Shown one piece after another: positions 16,493-25,414 of a DNA stretch of 64,000 nucleotides. Each line of letters opens with the position of its first letter. Position 1 is the first letter of the stretch. The stretch covers positions 13,491-77,490 of the forward strand of contig JAFAAN010000099.1 in assembly GCA_023426545.1 (NCBI GenBank), written 5' to 3'. The position numbers and the translations under genes were made by a program. This DNA is from Pseudomonadota bacterium. GTDB taxonomy: Bacteria; Myxococcota; Myxococcia; Myxococcales; Myxococcaceae. The notes under the pieces were generated by a model. It was not told the DNA's origin and did not search any database. It saw only the letters and a program-made list of their open reading frames with translations.

Positions 16493-17601
16493 GCCCGGCC
16501 CTGACGCTCGCGCTCGCGGGCAAGCGCGTCCTCATCTGCGTGGGCTCCGGCGGTGTGGGCAAGACGACGGCGGCGGCGGCCCTGGCCCTGCGGGCCTCGG
16601 TGGATGGGCGCTCCAGCATGGTGTGCACCATCGACCCGGCGAGGCGGCTGGCCAACTCGCTGGGCCTCACGGCGCTGGGCAACGCGGAGACGCGGGTGCC
16701 GGCCACCGCCCTGGAGCCGCTGGGCATCCAGGCGCGCGCGCCCCTCTACGCGATGATGCTGGACATGAAGCAGACGTGGGACGACCTCATCGCCCGCGTC
16801 GCCTCGCCCGAGCAGCGCGAGCGCATCCTGGCCAACCGCTTCTACCAGTCGCTCTCCACGGCCCTGGCGGGCAGTCAGGAGTACATCTCCATGGAGAAGC
16901 TGTGGGAGCTGCGCCGCAGCAGCAACTACGAGCTCATCGTCCTGGACACCCCGCCCACCGCGCACGCGCTGGACTTCCTGGACGCCCCCAACCGGGTGCT
17001 GGACTTCCTGGACAACGACGCGGCGAAGTGGCTCCTCACCCCGGCGCTGAAGGCGGGCAAGCTGGGGATGTCGCTGTTCAACCGCAGCGGCTACGTCATG
17101 CGGGGGCTGGCGAAGTTCACCGGTACGGAGATGCTCCAGGAGCTCTCCAACTTCATGCTCGCCATCTCCTCCCTCAACGAGGGCTTCCGCGAGCGCGCCC
17201 GGGGCGTTCGCCAGCTCCTGGCGGACCCGAACACCGGCTTCGTGCTGGTGACGAGCCCCCACCGCGAGCGCATGGACGAGGCCATCCATTTCTACGAGCT
17301 GCTCCAGCAGCACCGGATGGAGGTGGTGTCCCTGGTGGTCAACCGCGTGCACCCCATGCCCACCGAGGCGCTCTGGGCGGACGCGGCCACGCTGACGCCC
17401 ACCCGGCGGGCCAAGGTGGAGGAGACGCTCCGCGAGCAGCAGCTCATGGCCGAGCAGGACCGCGCCGGCATCGCGCAGCTCCAGGCCGCCTGTCCGGGCG
17501 TCCCCATCGTCCAGGTGCCCCGCTTCGCGTTGGATGTCCACGATATCTCCGCCCTGTGGCGGACCGGGCGGTATCTGGTGGGCGACGAGACGCTCGGGTG
17601 A
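16489..17601 (+). CDS. ArsA/Get3-family ATPase, second of a pair (BagB-like)
   Basis: 370 residues, beginning at a GTG that shares GTGA with the preceding stop codon, so translation is coupled. The P-loop reads GSGGVGKTT: the signature lysine of the deviant Walker A motif is replaced by serine, unlike its partner. Conserved features include CTIDPARRLANSLG, a YAMMLDMKQTWDDLI segment and VLDTPPTAHALDFLDAP. These match the BagB (Rv3680) type, which in M. tuberculosis forms a complex with BagA. The pair probably acts as a heteromer; the substrate is unknown here. There is no tail-anchor receptor or arsenic gene nearby. Confidence 0.78.
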   Translation: MSPALTLALAGKRVLICVGSGGVGKTTAAAALALRASVDGRSSMVCTIDPARRLANSLGLTALGNAETRVPATALEPLGIQARAPLYAMMLDMKQTWDDLIARVASPEQRERILANRFYQSLSTALAGSQEYISMEKLWELRRSSNYELIVLDTPPTAHALDFLDAPNRVLDFLDNDAAKWLLTPALKAGKLGMSLFNRSGYVMRGLAKFTGTEMLQELSNFMLAISSLNEGFRERARGVRQLLADPNTGFVLVTSPHRERMDEAIHFYELLQQHRMEVVSLVVNRVHPMPTEALWADAATLTPTRRAKVEETLREQQLMAEQDRAGIAQLQAACPGVPIVQVPRFALDVHDISALWRTGRYLVGDETLG

Positions 17602-17827
17602 CCAGACAGGGCCTGACGGCTCCCGGTCCCCGGCTCCGTTTTCGCGTTTCCCCTGGAGCCCGTGCGCGCCGGGCGCACTTCTTCAATCCCGCCGTCCGCG
17701 GGGAGCAGACGGGCGGGGGAGCGTGACCGGGGGCCACGCATTAAGCTGGCGGGCACGGTGACGGTGGTGGGAACTCCACGGCGCCCGGCGCTGTCCGGGT
17801 GGGTGGCCGGTCCAGGAGGATGATGCG

Positions 17828-18988
17828 GTGAACGGGAAAGCGCGGAAGCAGGTGCCAGTCAACCGATGGTGGTGGGTGGCGGCGCTGGGCGTCGCCGTGT
17901 CCGGATGCCGGACGACGGGCGCCGCCTCGAAGGAGACGGCGCAGGCGGCGCCGAGGCAGGAAATCCACTTCGACGCGGTGACCGTCACGGCGGACCTGGA
18001 GCTGGACAAGCTCAATGACGAAGAGCTCTTCGCCGGTGGCACCTCGGCCTTCGCGGCGAACGACTTCCAGCAGGCGGCGCGCTACTTCGGCAGGCTCGCG
18101 GACTTCTTCCCGGACAGCCGCCACCGCCGCGCGGCGCTCTACAACGCGGGGCTCGCCCATCAGCGCCTCAAGGAGTGGGAGGAGGCCGGACACCGCTTCT
18201 CCGAGCTGTCGGACCCGGCGAAGGGCCAGGGCGACGCGCTCGACGCGGCCTTCCGCGTGGCGGAGGTGGACTACCACCTGGAGCGCTACGAGCAGGCCGC
18301 GAAGCAGTTGGGCATCATCGCCACTCGCGAGGACCTGCCCGTCAACCGCCGCCTGGAAGCGCAGGTGCAGCAGGGCATCTGCCAGTTGGAGAGCGGCGCG
18401 CCAGAGGCCGCCGAGTCCACGCTGCGCAAGGCGCTCTCCACCTACGACGCCCTGGAGGACAAGGGCGAGGTGGACGACTACTTCCCCGCGCAGGCCCACT
18501 TCTTCATCGGCGAGCTGTACCGGCTCCACTACGACAACGTGAGGCTGGACCCGGCGAAGGGCGTGGACAGGCTCTCCCAGGACCTCAACTACAAGGCGGA
18601 GCTGCTCCTGTCCGCGCAGGGGCACTACCTGCGCTCCATCCGCGTGGGCAACGGCTACTGGGCCACCGCGGCGGGCGCGCAGATTGGCGCGCTGTACGAG
18701 AACCTCTACGAGCACATGGTGAACTCGCCCGCGCCCGCGGAGCTGGACGCCAGCGAGGCCGAGGTCTACCGGCAGGAACTCCGGAAGAAGATTCGCGTGC
18801 TGCTCACCAAGTCCATCAACATCTACGAGCGCACCCTGGAGACGGCCGAGCGCATCGGCTCGCAGAGCACCTTCGTGGACCGCACGCGCGAGAGCCTCGC
18901 CAAGGTGAAGGCCCTGCTGCTGGCCGACGCGGAGGGAGAGCCCGCGTCCACGGCGCCTCCTTCCCCCAGGGGCGAGCCCCACACCTGA
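17828..18988 (+). CDS. TPR-repeat lipoprotein
   Basis: 386 residues. The GTG start at 17828 follows AGGAGG (17816-17821). A signal peptide with three tryptophans ends in the lipobox VSGC (Cys27), so the mature protein is membrane-anchored. Tetratricopeptide-like helical pairs run from about residue 60 (ALYNAGLAHQRLKEWEEAGHRF, here split as two helices; VAEVDYHLERYEQAAKQLG; LRKALSTYDALEDKG) and occupy most of the chain. The tail is Pro/Ser-rich. Such proteins scaffold envelope complexes in myxobacteria, but I cannot link it to a named motility or secretion system. A 49-base gap separates it from the M48 protease gene downstream on the same strand. Confidence 0.75.
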   Translation: MNGKARKQVPVNRWWWVAALGVAVSGCRTTGAASKETAQAAPRQEIHFDAVTVTADLELDKLNDEELFAGGTSAFAANDFQQAARYFGRLADFFPDSRHRRAALYNAGLAHQRLKEWEEAGHRFSELSDPAKGQGDALDAAFRVAEVDYHLERYEQAAKQLGIIATREDLPVNRRLEAQVQQGICQLESGAPEAAESTLRKALSTYDALEDKGEVDDYFPAQAHFFIGELYRLHYDNVRLDPAKGVDRLSQDLNYKAELLLSAQGHYLRSIRVGNGYWATAAGAQIGALYENLYEHMVNSPAPAELDASEAEVYRQELRKKIRVLLTKSINIYERTLETAERIGSQSTFVDRTRESLAKVKALLLADAEGEPASTAPPSPRGEPHT

Positions 18989-19036
18989 GCGCCCCGGCTG
19001 GCAGGCCCGATGCCCACGGCGTAGCCTGGGGCCTCC

Positions 19037-20230
19037 ATGGAGCCCCTGTTCACGCCCGAGCAACTGGCGGAGATTCACGCCTTCCACCAGCCCTATTACA
19101 TCCGGGCCGCGGTGGAGCCCTTCTTCCGCCTGGGCCTGCTCCTGCTGCTCCTGGGCGTGCTCGTCCAGCCCTTCTACCGCCTGGCCGTGGCGGCCGCCGC
19201 TGGCCTGGAGCGGCGGCTCGGCTTCCTCCGGACCGCACCCGTCAGCCGCGCCTTCTTCAGCGCCATGGACCGGCTGTGGGGTGAGCCCGGCTGGGGCGCG
19301 GCGGTGCTCTTCGCGCTCTTCACGGACCTCTTCGTCACGCTCGTCTACCTGCCGGTGGACGTCTGGTTCAGCTACACGCTCGAGCACCGGCACGGCATGT
19401 CCACGCAGACTCCGGGCACCTTCGCGTGGGACCTGCTGAAGGCCCACCTGGTGGCGGCCTTCGCCATCGCCACGCTCGTCATCGGGCTCTTTGGCCTGGC
19501 GCGCAGGCTGCGGCGGTGGTGGCTGGTGCTGGGCGTCCCCGTGGCCCTGCTGCTGCTCGTCTCCGCCGCGCTGGACCCGTATCGCGGGCGCCTCTTCTTC
19601 GACCAGAAGCCGCTGCCCGAGGGGCCCCTGCGCAACCGAATCACCGGGCTCATGGCGCGGGCGGACATCGCCTTCGCCGACGTCATGGTGGAGGAGACGT
19701 CCGTGGCCTCCCGCCGGCTCCAGGCCTACTTCGCCGGGCAGGGCCCCACGCGCACCATCGTCCTCAACGACGTCATCCTCCGGGAGCTGACGGAGGATGA
19801 AGTCCTGGCCGCGGTGGCCCACGAGGCGGGGCACGTGCAGGAGACGAAGTGGCCCGCACGCATCGCTTCGTCAGTGGCGCTCCTCGCCCTGCTCTTCACG
19901 CTCGACCGGCTGCTGCGCCGGTCCGCCTCCCAGGGCTGGTTCGGCGCCACCCGCTTCGCGGACATCCGGAACCTGCCCCTGCTCTCCCTGCTCTTCTTCA
20001 CCGTCATGGTGGTGGGCAAGCCCGTCGCCGGTGCCTTCTCCCGGGAGCGGGAGCGCGTGGCGGACCGCTATGCCCTTCAGCTCACCGGTGATGTCGACGC
20101 CTTCCGCCGCATGCTGGTGAAGGCCGCGCGCGTCAACAAGATGGACCCCGAGCCCCCACGCTGGGTCGTCCTCAAGGGTATGAGCCATCCGCCCATTGGC
20201 GAGCGGATTGGCTCGCTCCCTCCTCCCTGA
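19037..20230 (+). CDS. M48 (Ste24/CAAX-type) zinc metallopeptidase
   Basis: 397 residues with the Ste24-like layout: an N-terminal block of four or five transmembrane helices (about 20-60, 85-110, 125-150, 160-190), then the catalytic domain. The zinc motif VAHEAGH begins at His262, and the downstream glutamate ligand lies in RERERVADRYAL. Two more hydrophobic segments lie around residues 277-335. It is an integral membrane protease; Ste24 enzymes process prenylated proteins, while bacterial relatives are thought to act on membrane or misfolded proteins. It shares the strand with the TPR lipoprotein upstream. Confidence 0.85.
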   Translation: MEPLFTPEQLAEIHAFHQPYYIRAAVEPFFRLGLLLLLLGVLVQPFYRLAVAAAAGLERRLGFLRTAPVSRAFFSAMDRLWGEPGWGAAVLFALFTDLFVTLVYLPVDVWFSYTLEHRHGMSTQTPGTFAWDLLKAHLVAAFAIATLVIGLFGLARRLRRWWLVLGVPVALLLLVSAALDPYRGRLFFDQKPLPEGPLRNRITGLMARADIAFADVMVEETSVASRRLQAYFAGQGPTRTIVLNDVILRELTEDEVLAAVAHEAGHVQETKWPARIASSVALLALLFTLDRLLRRSASQGWFGATRFADIRNLPLLSLLFFTVMVVGKPVAGAFSRERERVADRYALQLTGDVDAFRRMLVKAARVNKMDPEPPRWVVLKGMSHPPIGERIGSLPPP

Positions 20231-20352
20231 AACAGCGGTCGACAGGTGGGCTCCCCCCTCCCCTTCCATCCACGCCTCTTCCCCGAGCCCACCCGCCGAC
20301 TGCCGCCACCGGGCCGCTCCCCGACGCCCCGGTGGCTCCCCCACTCCCCCAT

Positions 20353-20874
20353 TTACGGCTGCGAGCCCTCCTTCAGCTTCTCCACGGCCATCAGCGTGAT
20401 GGCCTTCACCAGCGCCTTCGCCCTGCGGCCTCCCGCGGTCTCTCCGTGCGGGTCGGCCTCCACGGCGTTCGCCAGGTCGGTGAAGCCCTGCCGCTCGCCC
20501 CTGCGCAGGTAGAGCTCACCCCGGTTCGCCAGCGCGACCGGATTGTCAGGCTCCCGCTCCAGGGCGGCGCTGTACTCGGCGATGGCTTCGTCGAGCTTGC
20601 CCAGCTTCTGGTACACGGTGCCCAGCGCCGCACGCGCCGCCGCATCCTTCGGGTTTCCCTCCACCAGCCCCTCGAAGAGGATGCGCGCCTCCTCCAGGCG
20701 GCCCGCCGCCGCGAGGTCACACCCCACCTGGGCAATGGCCTTCGCCTCCTCGAAGGTCATCCCCTCCACCTCGGCCCACGTCGCCTCGCCCCGGGCAAAC
20801 GCCTTCAAGTCCTGAATCACACCGCGCTCCATCCGCATGGCCACCGCTCCCTCGTGTTTGATGATGCGTCCCAT
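20353..20874 (-). CDS. TPR protein resembling a type III secretion chaperone (SycD/LcrH-like)
   Basis: 173 residues consisting of about three tetratricopeptide repeats (AIAQVGCDLAAAGRLEEARILF, split over one helix pair; AALGTVYQKLGKLDEAIAEY; ALANRGELYLRRGERQGF) plus flanking helices. Size, a short N-terminal helix before the repeats and the lack of a signal peptide are like class II type III chaperones of translocators. Its start codon lies six bases after the stop of 20881-22314, whose product has translocator-like domains, so the two are almost certainly a client/chaperone pair. A generic TPR adaptor is the alternative. Confidence 0.6.
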   Translation of the reverse strand: MGRIIKHEGAVAMRMERGVIQDLKAFARGEATWAEVEGMTFEEAKAIAQVGCDLAAAGRLEEARILFEGLVEGNPKDAAARAALGTVYQKLGKLDEAIAEYSAALEREPDNPVALANRGELYLRRGERQGFTDLANAVEADPHGETAGGRRAKALVKAITLMAVEKLKEGSQP

Positions 20875-20880
20875 GACGGC

Positions 20881-22314
20881 TCAGGCGCTCCGCAGGTTGG
20901 AGATGGCCGTCTTGGCCATTTCGTGGAACTTCGAGGACATGTTGCTCATCAGGTCGAACATCGCCTTGCGCTTCTCCACGAGCCGTTGGAGGCGCAGCTC
21001 CAGCTCCTGCATGCTGCTCTCCAGCTTCGCGCCCGTCTTCCGGTCCGCTTCGCCAGTGCCCAGCGTCGCCCGCTGGTCGCGCACGTTCGCCATCTGCTCC
21101 ATGACGTCGAGAATCTCCTCGTCCGTGTCACTGGAGATGGACATCAGGATGGCTTGAATCTTGTCCTCGATGCTCATGTTGGGGTTGTCGACGATGCTCC
21201 GCACGCCCGACGAGGCGCTGCCCGCCCTGCGGCTTCCCCCCGAGCCGCTCGTCGACTGCGATGCGCCCGAGGCGCCCTGCTCGGCGTCCGCCTGCCGGAG
21301 CGCGGCCGTCACGTCCGGCCGCCCCACGATGCCATCCCGCGAACCAATCCCCGCCGCCATCTCCAGCCGGTCGAAGTAGATGGGATGGTCCTTGAAGAAC
21401 TGCGCCGCGCGCTTCAGCGTCGACGACGCGCCGGGGCTGCTCAGGATGGCGTCCAGGCTTTCACGTGTGAACCGGTTGTCCTTCACACCCGCCGCCGTGT
21501 CGAAGCTGTCCCAGTTCGCGTCCAGCACGCGCAACGCGTCGTGGTACTCGCGGAAGTCCGGGTCCAGCGCACGCGATGACGAGGCCGGTGGACAATCCGA
21601 AACGGGCGCGGTGCCCCCCCCACCCGTCGTGGCGCCCGTCCCCGGGGGCGGCGTCGAGCCCCCACCGCTGCCGGGGCGCGTGGGCCGGCCATACCTCGCG
21701 AACTCCGCCTCCACCGACTTCAGCTCCCGCTGGAGGTCCTTCACGGTGAAGGTGTCGAAGTTGTTCAGCACGGAGAAGATGCCCACCTTCGCGAGCGGCC
21801 CCTGCTGATCCAACCGCTCGAACAGCGCCGTGTTCTCCACCATGAAGCGGGCCGCGTCGCGGAGCTGGGGCGACAGGCTGGCGTCCGAGGCGATGCGCCG
21901 CAAGTCCGTCTTCGACAGCACGCCGTGCTTCTTGCCGTCGACCAGGTCCAGCTGCTGGAAGTTCGCCTCCAGCACCCGGAGCGCGTCCGCGTAGTCGAGC
22001 ATCTTCGGGTCCAGCGGACTGCTGCCCGGGCTCAGGATGGGCGACGAGGACGGCGCGTAGCCGCTGTCGGCCTTCGATTGGCTCGACGAGGACGGATGAT
22101 ACTCCGTCTTCGCGGGTGGATTCTTCGACAGCTCCTGCGCGACGCCCATGGCGCCACTGGCCGCCATCATGACGTTGCCCGTTGCGGCGCCCGCCGCGAC
22201 CTTGATGGAGTTGGTGATGAGTGGCGGCAATCCCAGCGCGTTGCCCGCGAAATCCACCGCGGTGGACATGGGGCCGGCCAGCATGTTGACCGCACCTTTG
22301 AGGAAGTCGAGCAT
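20881..22314 (-). CDS. HrpF/NolX-like repeat protein, possible secreted translocator or effector
   Basis: 477 residues, no signal peptide. An Ala/Gly-rich N-terminal hydrophobic stretch (about 1-60) is followed by a Ser/Pro linker. Two copies of one helical domain follow at about 105-195 and 255-340. Copy 1 reads DALRVLEANFQQLD and LRDAARFMVENTALFERLD, copy 2 DALRVLDANWDSFD and LKRAAQFFKDHPIYFDRLE, each with an EF-hand-like 'DG' turn. This module is what I recall from HrpF/NolX/PopF type III translocon proteins. A Gly/Ser linker and a C-terminal coiled coil (MSIEDKIQAILMSISS, MEQMANVRDQRATLG, LRLQRLVEKRKAMFDLM) end it. It forms an operon with a TPR chaperone-like gene. Confidence 0.55.
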   Translation of the reverse strand: MLDFLKGAVNMLAGPMSTAVDFAGNALGLPPLITNSIKVAAGAATGNVMMAASGAMGVAQELSKNPPAKTEYHPSSSSQSKADSGYAPSSSPILSPGSSPLDPKMLDYADALRVLEANFQQLDLVDGKKHGVLSKTDLRRIASDASLSPQLRDAARFMVENTALFERLDQQGPLAKVGIFSVLNNFDTFTVKDLQRELKSVEAEFARYGRPTRPGSGGGSTPPPGTGATTGGGGTAPVSDCPPASSSRALDPDFREYHDALRVLDANWDSFDTAAGVKDNRFTRESLDAILSSPGASSTLKRAAQFFKDHPIYFDRLEMAAGIGSRDGIVGRPDVTAALRQADAEQGASGASQSTSGSGGSRRAGSASSGVRSIVDNPNMSIEDKIQAILMSISSDTDEEILDVMEQMANVRDQRATLGTGEADRKTGAKLESSMQELELRLQRLVEKRKAMFDLMSNMSSKFHEMAKTAISNLRSA

Positions 22315-22516
22315 GAGCCCTCTTGCGCGACGGGGTTGAAGTGGACGCCGCGCGGTCGTCCTTCGGACAGGACGACGGCAGTGCAGCGGCGGTGCCGCCT
22401 GGCGGTGCCCACCTCGGCCAGCGAATTCCGACGGTTAGCCCACCAGGCGGGCAGGGCACGTCCCCGAGCGTGGACGGAGCGGTCCACGGCGAAGGATTGC
22501 GGTTAAGTTGCGCCGC

Positions 22517-22975
22517 ATGCGCACCATGGGCCTGGACCTGGGTACCAAAACCATTGGCGTGGCCGTGTCCGACGGCCTGGGCCTCACCGCTCAAGGCGTG
22601 ACGACCGTTCGCAGGACTTCGCTCAAGGCAGACCTCGCCGCGCTGGCCACCGTCGCCAGCGAGCACGAGGTGAGCCATGTCGTCCTGGGCCTGCCGCTCA
22701 ACATGGATGGCAGCGAGGGACCTCGCGCGGAGGCCTCCCGGAAGTTCGCGGACACGCTCGCCCAGTCGCTGGGGGTGACGGTGGAGCTGTGGGACGAACG
22801 GCTGTCGACCGTGGCCGCCACCCGGACCCTGCTCGAGGCGGACGTCAGCCGGGCCCGGCGCCGCGAGGTCATCGACCAAGTGGCCGCGCAGTTCATCCTC
22901 CAGGGATGGCTGGATGCCCGGCGGCCGCCCGTCACCGACTACGACTACCATCCCGACGACGACGTGGACCCTTGA
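22517..22975 (+). CDS. ruvX: Putative pre-16S rRNA nuclease / RuvX (YqgF family)
   Basis: 152 residues from ATG 22517 (a TTG at 22508 is also in frame). The RNase H-like fold motifs are intact: MGLDLGTKTIGVAVSD with the first catalytic Asp, HVVLGLPLNMDGSEG, LWDERLSTVAA with the second acidic pair, and ARRREVIDQVAAQFILQGWL with the C-terminal Asp. The family member YqgF trims the 5' end of 16S rRNA in E. coli and was earlier proposed to be a Holliday-junction resolvase. Length is typical, with an acidic tail (YDYHPDDDVDP). Confidence 0.9.
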   Translation: MRTMGLDLGTKTIGVAVSDGLGLTAQGVTTVRRTSLKADLAALATVASEHEVSHVVLGLPLNMDGSEGPRAEASRKFADTLAQSLGVTVELWDERLSTVAATRTLLEADVSRARRREVIDQVAAQFILQGWLDARRPPVTDYDYHPDDDVDP

Positions 22976-23032
22976 GCGGCGCCCACGGGGACGGCCGCGC
23001 ACGGGAGCATCCCGGCGCGGGACGTCGCGCGA

Positions 23033-24616
23033 CTACGGCTGGCGCCGGTACACGTGCAGGGGCGCGGTGAAGCCATCCAGTTCCTGGTACGCGACGCCGT
23101 CCAGCACCAGCGAACGGCCATCCAGCGTCACGCCCGCGTCCTTCTCCAGGGTGCCGCCGTCGAAACGGACCAGCACCTCGGGCTGGACCTCACTCAAGCG
23201 CTGGCGGAAGGTCTCCCAGCGCGCGCGTGCCAGCCGCTCCTCGGGCAGCCCGGAGAAGAAGGCCAGCTGCAGGTCCATGTAGTCCGGGTCGATGTCGAGC
23301 GCCGCGGCGCCCCCCTTCGTGGCCACCTCCGCCTTCAGGTACTTCGCCACCTGCATCAACGCGACGGGGTTCGTGGAGGTGGGGCTCACCGGCCGCATCA
23401 TGTCCTGGAGCGGCCCGTCCGAGCGGAAGGTGAAGAGGCCCATCGCCACCGGCACGGCGACGGCCACCACCGCCGTCACCACCGCCAGGGCCTTGCGCAG
23501 CCCGGGGCCACGCGTGCCCACCAGGCCGACGAAGCCGAACGCCACGAAGACCGTGACGATCGCGACCTGCGTCACCGTGAAGCGGCCCAGGGGAACGAAG
23601 GTCAGCAGCGCCGCCGCCCGGAAGGTGAAGTAGGCAGCGGGGACCACCGCCGCGGCCACCAGCCAGCGCGTGTCCGGCCGTGCCTTCCACGCGCGCACCA
23701 TGCCCGCCATGCCCAGCAGCGCCACCAGCGGCGACAGCGTGAGCAGGGCGATGCCGGGCCAGAACGCGAGCTGCCGCAGCCGCCAGACAATCGTCGAGCC
23801 CGACCCCACCGACGACTGCACCCAGTTGCGATGGAAGTCCTCCACCGCCATCACCGGGAAGAACGGGTTGCCGTGGAGCAGCTCGTTGCCCTGCATCCAC
23901 AGCAAGGGGAACGGCAGGCACATCAACCCGAAGCCCACGGCCCGGGTGAGCGCCGCCACCCTGTCCCCGCTGCTGAAGCACAGCGACAGCGTGAGCAGCG
24001 GGATGTACATCCACGCGTCGTAGCGGAGCGCACACGCCAGGTTGAGCATGAGCGCCGCCAGGAACAGCGGCGAGAAACGGTTCTCGTCCACCCCTTCGGC
24101 GTAGAGCGCGAAGGTGGTCAGCATGAAGAACAGGGACACCGCCTCGCTGCATGCCGTGGTGGCGAACTGCATGTGCATGCCCCACGCGGCGAAGCTCAGC
24201 CCCGCCACCACGCCGGCCCGCCAGCCAAAGAGCCTGCGCGTCAGGACGAACAGCGGGACCACCGACAGCACACCGAACAGCAGGCTCACCACGCGGCCCG
24301 CGACCTCCCGGTCGAACACCGACAGCGCCGCGCCCACCAGGTACATGTGCAACGGGCCGAACTGGTACGCGCCGTCGCCATAGGCGGTGATGAGGTGCGG
24401 CGCCCGGAACCAGCGCTCCGCCAGCTCCGTGCGCACCACCGCGTCACCGAAGAGGTTCTCGTTGACGAAGAACACCACCAACCGGGGCACCAGCGTCGCC
24501 GCCAGCAACCACCCGATAAGTTGCCGGGCGCTCGGCTCGTGCCGGGAGACGGGCACCGCCGACAGGCTAGGTGTGACGGAGGGCGAAAGGGAGAGGGGTG
24601 CGGGGGCGGTAGCCAT
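23033..24616 (-). CDS. GT39-like polytopic membrane glycosyltransferase
   Basis: 527 residues from the ATG at 24616. About ten to twelve transmembrane helices are visible, starting with LIGWLLAATLVPRLVVFF, followed by the first extracytoplasmic loop, where NENLFGDAVVRTELAERW includes the acidic residue expected in the ArnT/PMT (GT-C) fold. A short C-terminal soluble part carries LDIDPDYMDLQLAFFSGL. Such enzymes move a sugar from a polyprenyl-phosphate donor onto proteins or lipids on the outer face of the inner membrane. The acceptor cannot be read from the sequence and no glycan cluster adjoins. Confidence 0.75.
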   Translation of the reverse strand: MATAPAPLSLSPSVTPSLSAVPVSRHEPSARQLIGWLLAATLVPRLVVFFVNENLFGDAVVRTELAERWFRAPHLITAYGDGAYQFGPLHMYLVGAALSVFDREVAGRVVSLLFGVLSVVPLFVLTRRLFGWRAGVVAGLSFAAWGMHMQFATTACSEAVSLFFMLTTFALYAEGVDENRFSPLFLAALMLNLACALRYDAWMYIPLLTLSLCFSSGDRVAALTRAVGFGLMCLPFPLLWMQGNELLHGNPFFPVMAVEDFHRNWVQSSVGSGSTIVWRLRQLAFWPGIALLTLSPLVALLGMAGMVRAWKARPDTRWLVAAAVVPAAYFTFRAAALLTFVPLGRFTVTQVAIVTVFVAFGFVGLVGTRGPGLRKALAVVTAVVAVAVPVAMGLFTFRSDGPLQDMMRPVSPTSTNPVALMQVAKYLKAEVATKGGAAALDIDPDYMDLQLAFFSGLPEERLARARWETFRQRLSEVQPEVLVRFDGGTLEKDAGVTLDGRSLVLDGVAYQELDGFTAPLHVYRRQP

Positions 24617-25050
24617 GACGCGCGGGAGGATACGCAGGCACAGCCCAAAGCCAAGCCAACGTCCTCGGGTTCCCTGCTCACAGGGCGTCCTCGATTTCAC
24701 CGGGCGCGAAACGCGCCTTCCTCCTCCCTCCAGGGTGCCGCGCCCCTCCCCCTCCTCCGCGAGCCACTCCCCACGCAGCGGCACCGATACCTCCGGGCCG
24801 TACTCCGTCCGCAGCGCCCGGCCAGCGCCGGTCCCCAGCACGGTCTCCACCTCCGGAGACACCACCAGCAACGCGCCCGCGGCCCAGCCCGGAGGCTTGC
24901 GCCAGCCGAAGCACCCGTCGCGGTAGCGCGCCCCCGCGTCCAGCAACGCCGAGGCCACCGCGCCACGCACCTCGGGCGCGCTGCCCGCGCCCGTCTAGAA
25001 CCGGAGACGGCGAGTGTGAAACACGCAACGCTTTATCGCGCGAGCCGCCC

Positions 25051-25068
25051 CGCTCCGCCGGCGGAGCG
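25051..25068. repeat. 18-bp perfect palindrome
   Basis: CGCTCCGCCGGCGGAGCG reads the same on both strands with no loop. It could be an operator for a dimeric regulator. With no spacer and no T tract it is unlikely to be a terminator. Confidence 0.5.
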
Positions 25069-25408
25069 CTTCGCCGCAAGCCAACTCCCGCGTTGAAACA
25101 AGCACAGAGGCAGCGAGGCGCCGACGCATGGAGCGCTCGCCCGATGTCGCTCCGCGCTCGAAGCCCTCCGTGGAGATCTGCCCCTGCGTCCTCGGGCGAA
25201 GCCCGCTCGCCTGCTTGCATTCAGCCGCGCGGACGACACGTGCCATGCGCTCACGTGAAGGCTTCGCGCCGACATGTGGAGTCAGAGGGCACGCCGCCCC
25301 ACAACCCACCTGAGCACGGTTGCCTTCGGGCGCTTGGGAGATGACCGTTCAGGCGTTCACTACCCCTCGCGCAGCCGGTGTGCGCCTACCCCCGTGGGCG
25401 AGGACCCT

Positions 25409-25414
25409 TATAAT
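25409..25414 (+). promoter_or_regulatory. Candidate -10 box upstream of prkA
   Basis: TATAAT is a rare string at this base composition and is correctly oriented for the prkA-yeaH-spoVR operon 233 bp downstream. No TTGACA-like -35 lies 16-18 bases upstream, and no clear sigma-54 (GG-N10-GC) element was found, so it is only a weak candidate. Confidence 0.25.

Noticed and set aside
15578..17601. Arsenite efflux ATPase function for the ArsA-like pair
   Set aside because: The metal-binding cysteines and any arsB/arsR neighbours are absent.
17828..18988. Assignment of the TPR lipoprotein as gliding protein AglT/GltE
   Set aside because: TPR plus lipobox alone is not specific, and no other glt/agl gene is adjacent.
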